Below, piece after piece: positions 25,578-35,179 of a stretch of DNA of 64,000 nucleotides (position 1 is its first letter; each line of letters opens with the position of its first letter). The position numbers and the translations under genes are program-made. The notes under the pieces are model-generated. The model was given only the letters and a program-made list of their open reading frames with translations, searched no databases and had not been told where the DNA came from. The DNA comes from CALINF01 sp039980455 (lineage in GTDB: Bacteria > Pseudomonadota > Gammaproteobacteria > Pseudomonadales > Halieaceae), in the NCBI GenBank assembly GCA_039980455.1, contig JBDXCG010000004.1, positions 496,001 through 560,000 of the forward strand, in the 5' to 3' direction.

Positions 25578-25594
25578 TTGTGAAAAAGTCACAA
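25578..25594. promoter_or_regulatory. Inverted repeat TTGTGA-N5-TCACAA upstream of the first TonB receptor
   Basis: A perfect 6-5-6 inverted repeat in the 285-base gap between marC and the receptor gene, 137 bases before its ATG. It resembles a CRP site but has a 5-base instead of 6-base spacer. A close relative (TGTGA-N5-TCACA, also followed by AA) is at 46352-46366. The rest of this gap is AT-rich and shows no clear -35/-10 pair. Confidence 0.4.
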
Positions 25595-25730
25595 ACAAGA
25601 TGTTGAGGGGGAACTAACTTATTACGTTCTAATACCGATACAGCTGACTTTGCACAATCCCAAAGGGTTATTCAAAGCGAGCTATTCACTAAAAATCTGA
25701 CATCTATTACTGTCAATTCAGGGGTTATAA

Positions 25731-28550
25731 ATGAAGACAAACAAACTGAGCACAGCCGTAAGGCTGGCACTAGGCGTCGGTGCAGTCTCTGCAACCGTAC
25801 CTTTTGCCGGTACTGCAATCGCGCAGGACGAGCAGATGATCGAAGAGGTGGTAATCACCGGTTCGCGTATCAAGCGTCCTGATCTGGAGGCGGTTAGCCC
25901 ATACACCGTCATTAACGCAGAGGAATTCAAGCTCTCTGGTACTATCAACGTTGAGCAGAAGCTGGCTGAACTGCCATCTACCCTGCCAAGCTTTGGCCCT
26001 AGCTCAAACAACCCTGGTGACGGAACGGCTCGTGTCGACCTTCGCGGTCTGGGTTCAGCTCGTACTCTGGTACTGGTTAACGGTCGTCGCTGGATTCCTG
26101 CAACGCAGACAGGTGTTGTGGATCTGAACACGATTCCCGGCACACTGATCAAGCGTGTTGACGTGGTAACAGGTGGTGCTTCTGCGGTATACGGTTCTGA
26201 CGCATTGGCTGGTGTTGTTAACTTCGAAATGATCGATGATTTCGAAGGCGTAGAGATCACCGGTTTGTACGATGTTACCGATGAGAACGATGCCGAGAAG
26301 TACAACATGGACATCACCATGGGTGGCAACTTTGCCGATGGTCGCGGTAACGTAGTTATCTACGGTTCATACTCTAAGCGTGAAGATCTGTTTGCAGGCG
26401 ACCGCGACTTCTCCGAGCTGTCTCTGCAAGATGGTACAAACGATGCTGGCAAGCCAGCTCTGATACCTGGTGGTTCTTCTGGTATTCCAGGAAGCCGCGT
26501 TTTTGGCGGTCCTACTCTGCCTAACGGCGAAGTACTGGGCACATTCAACCAAGACGGTTCGGGTCGTGCTTTCCAAGATCCCGAAGATCGCTTCAACTAC
26601 GCCCCTGACAACTTCCTGCAGTTGCCACAAGAGCGTTACATGGTTCAGGCGTTTGGTCACTACGACATCAACGAACATGTCCGTGCCTACAGTGAGTATG
26701 CGTACTCTTACAACAAAGTACCCCAGGAACTGGCGCCTACACCGGCGTTCACTGGTATTGCTGTAAACCCCAACAGTGCGTTCTTCGGACCTGATGTACA
26801 GGAAGCACTGAACGGTATTGCCGCAGAAGACGGCACTGCATATCTGTATATCGGTCGTCGTATGGTCGAGAACGGCTCACGCCAAGCGATCGACGTACGT
26901 GACGCGTTCCGCGTATTGGTAGGTGCTGAAGGTGCTATTACCGATAACTGGTCTTACGATACCTACTACAGCTACGCCAACCTGGACAACAGCCAGGAGC
27001 TGAACAACGACGTATCTGCGTCACGCTTCAAGCAGGCGGCTTTGGTAACTGACGACGGTACTGCCTGTCAGGATCCAAGCGGTGGTTGTGCGCCCCTGAA
27101 TATCTTCGGTGCCGGCAATATCAGCCAGGAAGCCGTAGACTTCGTTAACATCGGTGCGTCTAACATCACTAAGCTTCAGCAGGAAGTGATTCAGGCCAGC
27201 GTATTTGGTGACCTGTGGACGATTCCTACTTCTGACTATCCCGTAGCCGTTGTATTGGGCTATGAGCACCGTCGTGATGAATCAAGCTTCCGTCCTGATA
27301 CCTTCCTATCTTCTGGCGACGTACTGGGCTTCAACGCTGGTAAGCCGACTGTAGGTAGCTATAAGGTTGACGAGTGGTTTGGTGAGGTTTCTGTTCCTTT
27401 GTTGTCTGGTATGCCGTTCGCGGAAGACCTGACTCTCTGGGGCGCTTACCGTGACTCTGACTACTCCAACATTGGTGGTGTAGATTCTTGGGCGACAGCC
27501 ATGAACTGGACGCCTATCGATAGCGTCAAGTTCCGTATTGGCTACCAGGAAGCGGTACGTGCACCTAACGTATCCGAGCTGTTCCTTGGTCAGGCCAACG
27601 GTTTCCCAAGCGCGACCGACCCCTGTTCGGCAGGTGGCTTCCAGGCGGGCGTTACTGATGCTGCTTTGTGTGAAGCAACTGGCGTAGCACCAGGTCAGGT
27701 GGGTAATTTCGTACAGGCCAACGACCAGATCGAAGGCTTGTTCGGTGGTAACCCCGACCTGAAGGAAGAGGAATCTGAGACGTTCACCGTAGGTGTTGTA
27801 TGGCAGCCGCTTGATAGCCTCGACATGACTCTTGACTACTACGACATTGAAATCACAGACGCGATTTCGGTGCTTGGTGGTAGTGTGACCAACGTTCTTG
27901 ACCTGTGCTACAACGAAATCCAGAGCGCTAGCTCAGAATTTTGTCAGGCAATTTCACGTCGTCCTGACAACAACGTTGATCAGGTCAATGTACTGAACGC
28001 CAACATTGGTAAGATCGAAACTTCTGGTATCGATTTCAACGCTTACTACTCTACTGACTTCGGCTTCGGCTTCGGTAGCTCAGGCAGCACGTTGGACATC
28101 AACTTCAACAGCACATGGCTGGACAAGTTTGATGTGACACCGGTAGCAGATCTTGCAAACCGTGTTGATGTGTGTGCCGGTAGCTTCGGTAACGTTTGTG
28201 GTTCTCCGCTGCCTGAGTATTCGTGGAATACACGTGCGACATGGCGAACTAACAACTGGACGTTCTCAGGCTTGCTGCGTTACATCGGCGAAACTGACGA
28301 TGATCGTATCGAGAACACTAGCGCCAAGTCTGGAGAGCTTGCAGCTCCAAGCATCGGCGAAGTGGTCTATCTGGATCTCACAGTGGCCTATGCCTTCGAG
28401 CAGGGCTACACAGTGAGCTTTGGTGGTACTAACATCACCGATGAAGAGCCAGACAAGACAGGTAGTGTATCGGAGCAGTCAAACACGTTCCCAAGCACAT
28501 ACCCACTGTTTGGACCACGTTACTTCGTAAGTGCTAGCATGAAGTTCTAA
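25731..28550 (+). CDS. TonB-dependent outer membrane receptor
   Basis: 939 residues. Signal peptide of about 31 residues (cleavage near AIA/QDE), TonB box-like EEVVITGSRI, plug domain (about 45-165; VDLRGLGSARTLVLVNGRRW, GASAVYGSDALAGVVNF) and a beta-barrel ending in FVSASMKF with terminal Phe. This is the large oligosaccharide/peptide-type receptor class common in marine bacteria; the substrate is unknown. Codon use is strongly biased to GGT, CGT, GTT and AAC compared with neighbours, suggesting high expression. Own terminator at 28573-28603. The next two genes encode putative hydroxylases. Confidence 0.93.
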   Translation: MKTNKLSTAVRLALGVGAVSATVPFAGTAIAQDEQMIEEVVITGSRIKRPDLEAVSPYTVINAEEFKLSGTINVEQKLAELPSTLPSFGPSSNNPGDGTARVDLRGLGSARTLVLVNGRRWIPATQTGVVDLNTIPGTLIKRVDVVTGGASAVYGSDALAGVVNFEMIDDFEGVEITGLYDVTDENDAEKYNMDITMGGNFADGRGNVVIYGSYSKREDLFAGDRDFSELSLQDGTNDAGKPALIPGGSSGIPGSRVFGGPTLPNGEVLGTFNQDGSGRAFQDPEDRFNYAPDNFLQLPQERYMVQAFGHYDINEHVRAYSEYAYSYNKVPQELAPTPAFTGIAVNPNSAFFGPDVQEALNGIAAEDGTAYLYIGRRMVENGSRQAIDVRDAFRVLVGAEGAITDNWSYDTYYSYANLDNSQELNNDVSASRFKQAALVTDDGTACQDPSGGCAPLNIFGAGNISQEAVDFVNIGASNITKLQQEVIQASVFGDLWTIPTSDYPVAVVLGYEHRRDESSFRPDTFLSSGDVLGFNAGKPTVGSYKVDEWFGEVSVPLLSGMPFAEDLTLWGAYRDSDYSNIGGVDSWATAMNWTPIDSVKFRIGYQEAVRAPNVSELFLGQANGFPSATDPCSAGGFQAGVTDAALCEATGVAPGQVGNFVQANDQIEGLFGGNPDLKEEESETFTVGVVWQPLDSLDMTLDYYDIEITDAISVLGGSVTNVLDLCYNEIQSASSEFCQAISRRPDNNVDQVNVLNANIGKIETSGIDFNAYYSTDFGFGFGSSGSTLDINFNSTWLDKFDVTPVADLANRVDVCAGSFGNVCGSPLPEYSWNTRATWRTNNWTFSGLLRYIGETDDDRIENTSAKSGELAAPSIGEVVYLDLTVAYAFEQGYTVSFGGTNITDEEPDKTGSVSEQSNTFPSTYPLFGPRYFVSASMKF

Positions 28551-28572
28551 GCAACGCACTTACTGCTAAACT

Positions 28573-28603
28573 AAACGGCGAGCTTGGCTCGCCGTTTTTT
28601 TTT
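28573..28603 (+). terminator. Rho-independent terminator of the TonB receptor gene
   Basis: An 11-bp perfect stem (28573-28583 with 28587-28597) with a 3-base loop is followed by an uninterrupted T run to 28603. It begins 23 bases after the receptor stop. The next gene starts 33 bases further on, so any expression of that gene from the receptor promoter needs read-through. Confidence 0.92.
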
Positions 28604-28635
28604 GCTTTTTGAAAAGTGTTGAGTTAATTACAGAT

Positions 28636-30456
28636 ATGGCAACAGATCCTCGCGCAAGATTCCAACAGACTTTGGTACACCTATCCACGCTGGTGCAGAG
28701 CGACCCGCGTGCCGCATTGCTCCAGATTGAAGCGGCTATGAAGCAAGTTGGAGGTGAGCCGAACCTGTTACATCTGGCGGGACTTGCCCAAGGAAGACTA
28801 GGAGACAACGCCCGCGCAGTAGACCTGATGAAACAATCTTTGCAGCTACACGCTGCACAGCCAGAGCTACATAATAATCTGGGTAAGGCACTGGAGCGCC
28901 TAAATAAGACCGAGGAGGCAGAGCATCATTATCGCCAGGCGCTAAGCCTGCGGGAAAATTTCATCCAGGCACAACACAACCTCGGCTTACTGCTCCTGTC
29001 GCAACAGCGTTTCAATGAGGCGGAGGCGTTGTTACTGCAAGCTTTATCGAGTGCGCCGCGACAGGTGTCGCTTCTCACAACTCTGGGCAACCTCTACCGC
29101 GAGCAGGAGTATTTTGATCAGGCCATTCAGTACTATGAGCGTGCCCTCAATGAGGATGGGCATTATGTCAACGCACTTCACAACTTAGGCCTGTGCTACA
29201 AGCTCACAGAGCGTCCACAACAGGCTATCGATCATTATGCAAGGGCACAGCGTTTAGCACCGAACCTAGCTGAGATCGACCTGAACTATGGCAATGCAGA
29301 GTTTGAGCTGGGTCACTATGAGGAGGCAGAGCGTTGTTACCTAAGTGCAATCGCCAAAGACCCTTCATTTGTTTTGGCGCATGAGACTTTGTCAGAACTG
29401 CTATGGCAGCTAGACCAAAAGCACCGCCTTACCGATAGCTACCACGCCGCTTTACAGGCGCAGCCAACGTCCATGCCGCTGCACTTGTCTCAGATCCAGG
29501 TACTACTGAATGGAAAGGAGTTTGATGCGGCAAGACAGGCGGTGGAAGCTGCCTCGCAGTATGGTGGAGGGGCGACTCTGGACCATTTGTCGGGGCAGTT
29601 GCATGCGAGTCTATTGCAGTATGAGCAGGCGCAAACGGCATTTGAAAGCGCGCTTTCTCACGGCTTTGATCAAGATGTTGCGCATAATCTGGCGCGGCTT
29701 CACATCATTCGTGAGAACTACTCCGCAGCACTGAGTTTGCTGGAGCAGTCACTGGAACATAACCCGGATCATCAGTTGACCTGGGCACTGGTGGGGTTGT
29801 GCTGGCGTTTAACAGACGATGCGCGTTACTCGTGGTTGATTGACTATGAACGCGACGTCCGCGTGTTTACTTTGCCAGTGCCTGAGGGCTACGCCTCGTT
29901 ACAAGAGTTCCTGAGCGAGCTACAAGCCGTTTTGCTGTCGATGCACAATACGCAGGCAGCCCCTTCACGCCAGACTCTGGTTAGTGGCACCCAGACACCC
30001 GGGCGTTTGCTGCATAAGCAGCATCCAGTCATACAGTCTTATAAATGGGCACTTGAGCAGGCTGTATCCGAGTATATCGCTGATATGCCTGACGACGCTT
30101 CACATCCGTTGTTTCGTCGAAAGGCAGCTCAATTTATGTTTTCAGGATCCTGGTCCGTCAAACTGGCGCCGGGCGGTTTTCACGTGAATCATATACATTC
30201 GGAGGGGTGGATTAGTTCTGCTTGCTACATCTATTTACCTCAATCGATGAACGAGCATGTTGGTAACGAGGGTTGCATAAAGTTTGGTGAGAGCGCGTTG
30301 AAGCTCGAAGGAAGAGAGGTGATAGAGCGAATAGTTCGCCCCGAGCCAGGTCAGTTAGCGTTGTTCCCTTCTTATGCTTGGCACGGTACCTTTGATTTTC
30401 ATTGCGCGGAGTCGGACTATCGGCTGACAGCGCCGTTTGATGTAATCCCTGTTTAG
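28636..30456 (+). CDS. TPR-repeat protein with C-terminal 2OG-Fe(II) oxygenase domain
   Basis: 606 residues, no signal peptide. About ten tetratricopeptide repeats cover residues 40-400 (e.g. PELHNNLGKALERLNKTEEAEHHYRQAL). The C-terminus (about 480-606) resembles the putative 2OG-Fe(II) oxygenase family found behind TPRs: HVNHIHSEGWISSACYIYLP with His516/519/521, AWHGT with His583 and Arg596 as probable 2-oxoglutarate contact. It may hydroxylate a protein bound by the TPRs; the substrate is unknown. ATG at 28636 is preferred over a TTG nine codons upstream. Ends tail-to-tail with the next gene, stops overlapping (30453-30456). Confidence 0.85.
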   Translation: MATDPRARFQQTLVHLSTLVQSDPRAALLQIEAAMKQVGGEPNLLHLAGLAQGRLGDNARAVDLMKQSLQLHAAQPELHNNLGKALERLNKTEEAEHHYRQALSLRENFIQAQHNLGLLLLSQQRFNEAEALLLQALSSAPRQVSLLTTLGNLYREQEYFDQAIQYYERALNEDGHYVNALHNLGLCYKLTERPQQAIDHYARAQRLAPNLAEIDLNYGNAEFELGHYEEAERCYLSAIAKDPSFVLAHETLSELLWQLDQKHRLTDSYHAALQAQPTSMPLHLSQIQVLLNGKEFDAARQAVEAASQYGGGATLDHLSGQLHASLLQYEQAQTAFESALSHGFDQDVAHNLARLHIIRENYSAALSLLEQSLEHNPDHQLTWALVGLCWRLTDDARYSWLIDYERDVRVFTLPVPEGYASLQEFLSELQAVLLSMHNTQAAPSRQTLVSGTQTPGRLLHKQHPVIQSYKWALEQAVSEYIADMPDDASHPLFRRKAAQFMFSGSWSVKLAPGGFHVNHIHSEGWISSACYIYLPQSMNEHVGNEGCIKFGESALKLEGREVIERIVRPEPGQLALFPSYAWHGTFDFHCAESDYRLTAPFDVIPV

Positions 30457-31181
30457 TCCGCGCCCGGGTCCTCACCCGTGCGAAACCAGCCCGTTATAGA
30501 AAAGCGGGAACCGGTAGCGAACGGTGCAACAAAGCTGACGGCGTGCCGGCAAGGAATTCGAAATACGTTCAGCGCATTAAATGATGGGCCGAAACCAGCC
30601 ACTATATTGTTGTCGTCATCGTAGAATTGCAGCGTTCCGCCCCAATCAGGGTTCCATTGTGGCGTTAGGTTGAGTACGTATGCGGCCACTCGGTTTTTCC
30701 CCTGTGTAGCATCGTCATGGCAGGTCAGAAAGTGGCCGGCTTCATAGCACGTTGCCTGTGCGTCACAAAAGCCTATGTCGTCTCTTCCGGTTAATCTCCG
30801 ACCAAAATTAAGGAAAGCCTCGCTGTTGAGAAACTCGAACAGGTCGTTCAGAAAGTGCCCGGGTAGTAGCTTTCGATGGTAGATGTCGTACACGGGAATA
30901 TTTTTGTACAGATATTGAAATCCGGACTGCGCGGGTGTGTGTACGATTGTCTCAAACTGGTGTATCTGCTCTTGCGTCCACTGTTTGACACTATCTGCAC
31001 CAATGTCCACATGCTCGCCGTCGCGGGTGAAAACCAGATTCCATTGCGCCTGCTGAGCAAGTTTTTCGTAGAGCATTTTCGCAGAATCATCTTCCAGTAA
31101 TAGCGGGACATGCACCCTCCCTGTTTTTGCAAGAATGCTACCGTAGGGGTCTGGCTGTGCAGCTAGTCTCAAGGTACTCAA
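30453..31181 (-). CDS. 2OG-Fe(II) oxygenase, prolyl-4-hydroxylase-like
   Basis: 242 residues, TTG start. Jelly-roll dioxygenase with ligands visible as HxD (His155, Asp157 in CHDDATQGKNR), distal His213 (PCRHAVSFV) and Arg226 in the SRFSITGW strand for 2-oxoglutarate. NLTPQWNPDWGGTLQFYD is typical of the prolyl 4-hydroxylase/Ofd1-like group that hydroxylates protein side chains. The start is uncertain: TTG at 31181 has no Shine-Dalgarno, but no in-frame ATG precedes the conserved part. Divergent from the sulfotransferase gene (77 bases), convergent with the TPR-oxygenase. Confidence 0.85.
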   Translation of the reverse strand: MSTLRLAAQPDPYGSILAKTGRVHVPLLLEDDSAKMLYEKLAQQAQWNLVFTRDGEHVDIGADSVKQWTQEQIHQFETIVHTPAQSGFQYLYKNIPVYDIYHRKLLPGHFLNDLFEFLNSEAFLNFGRRLTGRDDIGFCDAQATCYEAGHFLTCHDDATQGKNRVAAYVLNLTPQWNPDWGGTLQFYDDDNNIVAGFGPSFNALNVFRIPCRHAVSFVAPFATGSRFSITGWFRTGEDPGAD

Positions 31182-31258
31182 TTTTTGATAGCATAGACGC
31201 CCGTTGGGCGGTCAGACTCCAGCTCTGAAGACTCAATCTTAGTTCAAGGCGCTCATTC

Positions 31259-33097
31259 ATGTCATCAACGTTTCTGCAACAAGCCGAGCGGGCGCACCAG
31301 GAAGGTAACCTGGATCATGCCGTTGCGTCATACAACAAGGCACTTGAGACAGGCGAAGAGACTTCAAGCGCACTCTATGGATTAGGCACTGTGGCAATGC
31401 AACGCCAGCAGTATCCTGAAGCGGTGCGGTTCTTACAGGATGCAGCGTCTCGCGAACCCAACGCAGCAGATATCCTCCTGAGCCTTGCGCAGAGCTATTT
31501 TCGTGCGGGCGAGAACACGCAGGCAAGCGAGACCGCCTTAAAGTGCGCTTCATTGTGTCGCGAGCACACTGGCATGTCTAACGCTGTAGCTAGATTGCTA
31601 CTGAACCTGGGCCAGCCCGCTGCCGTGGCTCATCAGCTACAGCGGCTAAAGAAGCATGATTCTGCGAGTACATTGTTATTGGCGCGCGCGCTTGCGCAGA
31701 CCACGCAATGGGATGAGGCCGTGAAGGTGCTGCGTGAGCTTGTCGCCAGTCAGCCAGAGCATGCGCAGGCTACTCTGGAACTCTCCCAGGCCGCGGCGCG
31801 TCTGCGTGACTACGCTCTGGCAATGACGGCATTCTCGCAGTATATGAAATTGGTCGGGCCCGACGCCGATAAGTGCGTTCGTTTTGCAGATCTGCTCTTG
31901 ATGGCCAGAGAGGTTGATGCTGCCTGGCGGGAGATAGAGCAGGCAGGTGCGCTGGGCGCAGATAGCGCGGATTTTCATTTGATCCGAGCACGGATTCTTC
32001 ACCTTAAGGGAGAAGACGCAGAATCGAGTTTTGCCTGTGATGCGGCGTTAGCAAGAGACTCCGGTCTGGGTCAGGCGTGGCAGTTGCGTATTGAGACAAC
32101 ACCAAAGAAAGAGTTGGACGACATGATCCAAGCAATGCGACGCGCATTGGATCGAACGACATACGACCCGTTTCAGCATGAGTTGCTCCTGTACGCGCTC
32201 GGTGATGCGTATCGAAAGCAGGGTAGTGTGGACGAGGCGACAGTCTTTTATCGTCAGGCGAATACGATGCAGCGTCAGGATCTTGAGGCATCGGGCCTAG
32301 CGTACAAATCTCATCAGGAAGTTGCCCGAATTGACGATCTGATAGCGCAGTATCCTCAAATGTTGCACGAGAGTTCTGCGGTCGTAGGCCCTACTCCTGT
32401 CTTTATTGTTGGTATGCCCCGTTCGGGAACAACATTGGTAGAAAAAATTCTCGGCCAATTTGATGGAGTTACTGCGCTGGGTGAGAGCGAGGCGCTTGGA
32501 ATCGTTGAAGCGGAGCTGCAGCGGGAACAGAAAGCGGGGCGTCTACCCGATACGCAGGATATCTCGCCTGACCAATGGCGATTATTTGCACATAGGTATC
32601 TGGAGCTGTCGTCATGTTCAACGGCTGTCCAGGTGGATAAGATGCCTCACAACTTCCTCCGGGTAGGTATGATTCTGGCGATGTTTCCACAAGCGCATGT
32701 AATACAGATGCACAGGGATCCGCGCGATGTATGTTTATCAATTTTTACCCGGCCGTTTGCACCCGTCCATAACTACGCCTGTGATTCAGCGGCATTGCCC
32801 GAAGCCTGTGAGCAAGCGGCTCGCCTGATGAATCATTGGTCAGCTCTGGACAGCACGCGTGTAATTAATATGAGCTTCGAGGAACTGGTTCGTGATCCGG
32901 TCGCGCAGAGTCAGCGGCTTGCCGCTTTTTGTGGATTGTCATGGAGTGAGCATTGTCTTGATTTTCATGAGTCGGTTACACCGAGCTTTACCTTCAGCGA
33001 AAGGCAGGTTCGCTCTGTTATCACCGATCAGGGTGTGGGTCAGTGGAAGGCTTATGCAGATAGCTTGCCGGAACTATTTGAGCGGTTTAGCGTTTAA
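31259..33097 (+). CDS. TPR-repeat sulfotransferase
   Basis: 612 residues. Tetratricopeptide repeats span about residues 1-345. A sulfotransferase domain follows: the PAPS 5'-phosphosulfate loop GMPRSGTTLVE at 385-395, the 3'-phosphate motif region VIQMHRDPRDVCLSIF, and a C-terminal VGQWKAYAD segment. This family resembles protein-tyrosine sulfotransferases and is often found with TonB receptors in alpha- and gammaproteobacteria. It probably transfers sulfate to a macromolecule recognised by the TPRs; the acceptor is unknown. The ATG has AAGG upstream. Ends 33 bases before the convergent hydroxylase gene. Confidence 0.9.
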   Translation: MSSTFLQQAERAHQEGNLDHAVASYNKALETGEETSSALYGLGTVAMQRQQYPEAVRFLQDAASREPNAADILLSLAQSYFRAGENTQASETALKCASLCREHTGMSNAVARLLLNLGQPAAVAHQLQRLKKHDSASTLLLARALAQTTQWDEAVKVLRELVASQPEHAQATLELSQAAARLRDYALAMTAFSQYMKLVGPDADKCVRFADLLLMAREVDAAWREIEQAGALGADSADFHLIRARILHLKGEDAESSFACDAALARDSGLGQAWQLRIETTPKKELDDMIQAMRRALDRTTYDPFQHELLLYALGDAYRKQGSVDEATVFYRQANTMQRQDLEASGLAYKSHQEVARIDDLIAQYPQMLHESSAVVGPTPVFIVGMPRSGTTLVEKILGQFDGVTALGESEALGIVEAELQREQKAGRLPDTQDISPDQWRLFAHRYLELSSCSTAVQVDKMPHNFLRVGMILAMFPQAHVIQMHRDPRDVCLSIFTRPFAPVHNYACDSAALPEACEQAARLMNHWSALDSTRVINMSFEELVRDPVAQSQRLAAFCGLSWSEHCLDFHESVTPSFTFSERQVRSVITDQGVGQWKAYADSLPELFERFSV

Positions 33098-33130
33098 CCT
33101 ACAGGGGTGGTGTCTAAACGTGCTGTATGC

Positions 33131-34309
33131 CTAGCGAGATTGCAACCATTGAACACGCGCGTTGAAACTACGTTGAATGGCTAACCTCTCAGATTCAGAA
33201 AGATCGGGATGCCAGATAGAAAAAATGAGTACAACACGCTCACTATCGCTTTGATTATGCGCCTCGTGCAGATAAGAATCATCAAATGCGATGAGCTTTC
33301 CAAACTCCCACGGGCGTGCTTCGCCAGAAACTGTGAGGTAGCCGGGTTGTGGGGTAATCAACGGCAGGTGCACGGTGAGACTGTGATTAGACAATCCGTA
33401 GTGCGGGGTGATGTGTTGCCCGGGTTTTAGTACGGAGAAAAAGGCTTCGAAGGGAAGTTCATTCAGGCCGTAGAGGGGAACCTGCGAAAGTGCAGCAAGT
33501 GTGCGTGGGAAGTGCTCGCCGACCTGCGCGTTGGCTTGACCGTCGCGAAACAGGTCGAGCGCCGTCCAGTTGAGCGATCCAGCCAGCGGTGCGAGCGCAT
33601 CATCGAGAGCCATGTCACTACTGAGATAGGGTCGACCCTGATCATTGACAACATGGTTAGCGGCTGAAAACTCTTCAAGGATAACTGCAGCGCTCTGTTC
33701 CAAAGACTTTGTCCATGGCCAAATTTCGCTCTCGAAATAGGGGGCCGGCTTTAGTGTTGGAATGTAGAAAAGCTGTGGGATCTGACCGTCTTGCTCGAAT
33801 TCAAAAGGTTGGTCGTGAGTGCGAGTCCATATCGCATTGTGTATTCGCCGGTCTGTTATGTCCTTACCCACGGCGGAGCGATGCAGCGAAGTAAAATGCC
33901 CTCGCAGAGCTCTGCTTGCTGCGGCGTAACGCAAGTCTGTAGGACTATCGCCTGGCCGGGGCGCTAAAAAGTGTGTGTCGAGGTCGGAGCCCAGTGAGTA
34001 GACCCTCACTGCCTCTTCCAGCTGCCCTTGCTGCTGCAGGCAGTATCCGGTGTAAAGATAAGCAAGGGGATTGTTCGGCGCTAAGCGGAGGCACGATTGA
34101 TGCGCTTTGAGCGCCTTCTGCGGGTCGCCGATCTGTTCCTCAACCACTGCCAGTCGATGCTGTACTTCGGCGTCGTCCAACAATAGGGCACCAAGAGCAC
34201 GCAGTGACTGTAGCCCCTGTTGGTACTGGCCCTGCGCGAACGCTTCCTTAACGGCTGCATCGAGTGTTGCAGCCCTTTGGTTGGTCTCTCTATCGCGAGT
34301 TAGCGCCAC
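33131..34309 (-). CDS. TPR-repeat aspartyl/asparaginyl beta-hydroxylase family protein
   Basis: 392 residues from GTG. TPR-like helices at about 10-115 (YLYTGYCLQQQGQLEEAVRVYSLG), then an aspartyl/asparaginyl beta-hydroxylase domain at about 190-375: FFSVLKPGQHITPHYGLSNHSLTVHLPLI with His303, WEFGKLIAFDDSYLHEAHN with His348, and Arg358 in SERVVLIFSIWHP. Two His ligands and one Arg are the family pattern. It probably hydroxylates Asp/Asn of a protein. Last gene of the minus-strand receptor-methyltransferase-sapC operon, 26 bases after the SapC gene. The start codon has no visible ribosome site. Confidence 0.87.
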   Translation of the reverse strand: MALTRDRETNQRAATLDAAVKEAFAQGQYQQGLQSLRALGALLLDDAEVQHRLAVVEEQIGDPQKALKAHQSCLRLAPNNPLAYLYTGYCLQQQGQLEEAVRVYSLGSDLDTHFLAPRPGDSPTDLRYAAASRALRGHFTSLHRSAVGKDITDRRIHNAIWTRTHDQPFEFEQDGQIPQLFYIPTLKPAPYFESEIWPWTKSLEQSAAVILEEFSAANHVVNDQGRPYLSSDMALDDALAPLAGSLNWTALDLFRDGQANAQVGEHFPRTLAALSQVPLYGLNELPFEAFFSVLKPGQHITPHYGLSNHSLTVHLPLITPQPGYLTVSGEARPWEFGKLIAFDDSYLHEAHNQSDSERVVLIFSIWHPDLSESERLAIQRSFNARVQWLQSR

Positions 34310-34335
34310 AGGGGGTTAAAAGACTTATGCTCCGA

Positions 34336-35097
34336 TCAACTTTGTTCTGCGGCAAGTATAATATTGCTACGGGCCATCAACCGGCTCCAGTTCTCCAGCG
34401 AAAACAGGTGCGCAAAAATAAACGACAGGTAGCCGTTGCCGTGCATGGCGACGATTTCTTCAGGGGGTAGGGAGTTTAGCTTTTCCACATTTACCGCAAA
34501 GAAATTGGCAATGGGTCGCTCGCCTTCGGGGGTGGGGTGAGTCGCTTTCTGTTCGCTGAGCAGGTCCAGCGCTGCGAGCTTTTCAGTGAACTCTCTCGTG
34601 CGATTACGCTCAGACTCAAATTGGCCGCAGAAGTCCACAATCTGACGGGTACGATCCGACAGGTCCTCACCTTCCCAGAATGGTGCTTCTGGATCTTCAC
34701 TGATACCTTTTGATGCCCGGTCGATAACGATAGCAAACTGATCGCCTTCCCCGCGCGCAACCGCAAATGGGTGCCTGCGCAGGTAGGAGGGGATATAGCA
34801 ATTGGTATCCCACTGCCCGTCAGCATCGACAAACATGTTTCGGTCTTTGATCACAGACATAACCGCTAGAGGTACCGCGTTTTCTTTACCGGAGAACACG
34901 ACGGGGTAATGTTTCTGCGCTGAGGCAATCTCTGAGGCTACTAGCGGCACCGACATAATGGAGCGAGTGAACTCGAACGGTTTTTCGGGCGTGCGCCAGC
35001 CGAGATGTCCGTGGTCTTCCTTATTCAGATACTCTGGCTGCTGGTACAGGAACATGCTGCCCTGAGGCACTTTGATACTGGCGGGGTTGTCACTCAT
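34336..35097 (-). CDS. SapC family protein
   Basis: 253 residues, no signal peptide. YPVVFSGKENAVPLAVMSVIKDRNMFVDADGQWDTNCYIPSYLRRHPFAVARG is the SapC-family signature, and the C-terminal half is charged and helical. The name derives from a Campylobacter surface-layer locus; function is unknown. SapC genes are commonly seen beside TonB-dependent receptors together with hydroxylases or tryptophan-halogenase-like genes. ATG at 35097 (MSDNPASIKVP) is preferred to a TTG four codons upstream. The 82 bases before it hold no obvious promoter, so it is probably in the receptor operon. Confidence 0.9.
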   Translation of the reverse strand: MSDNPASIKVPQGSMFLYQQPEYLNKEDHGHLGWRTPEKPFEFTRSIMSVPLVASEIASAQKHYPVVFSGKENAVPLAVMSVIKDRNMFVDADGQWDTNCYIPSYLRRHPFAVARGEGDQFAIVIDRASKGISEDPEAPFWEGEDLSDRTRQIVDFCGQFESERNRTREFTEKLAALDLLSEQKATHPTPEGERPIANFFAVNVEKLNSLPPEEIVAMHGNGYLSFIFAHLFSLENWSRLMARSNIILAAEQS

Positions 35098-35179
35098 GGC
35101 TACGTCCAACGAAATTGATGCGGGTGAAAAGACAGATAAAACGAACGCTAATAATAGCGTTTCGAGCCCTTGCTGGCAC

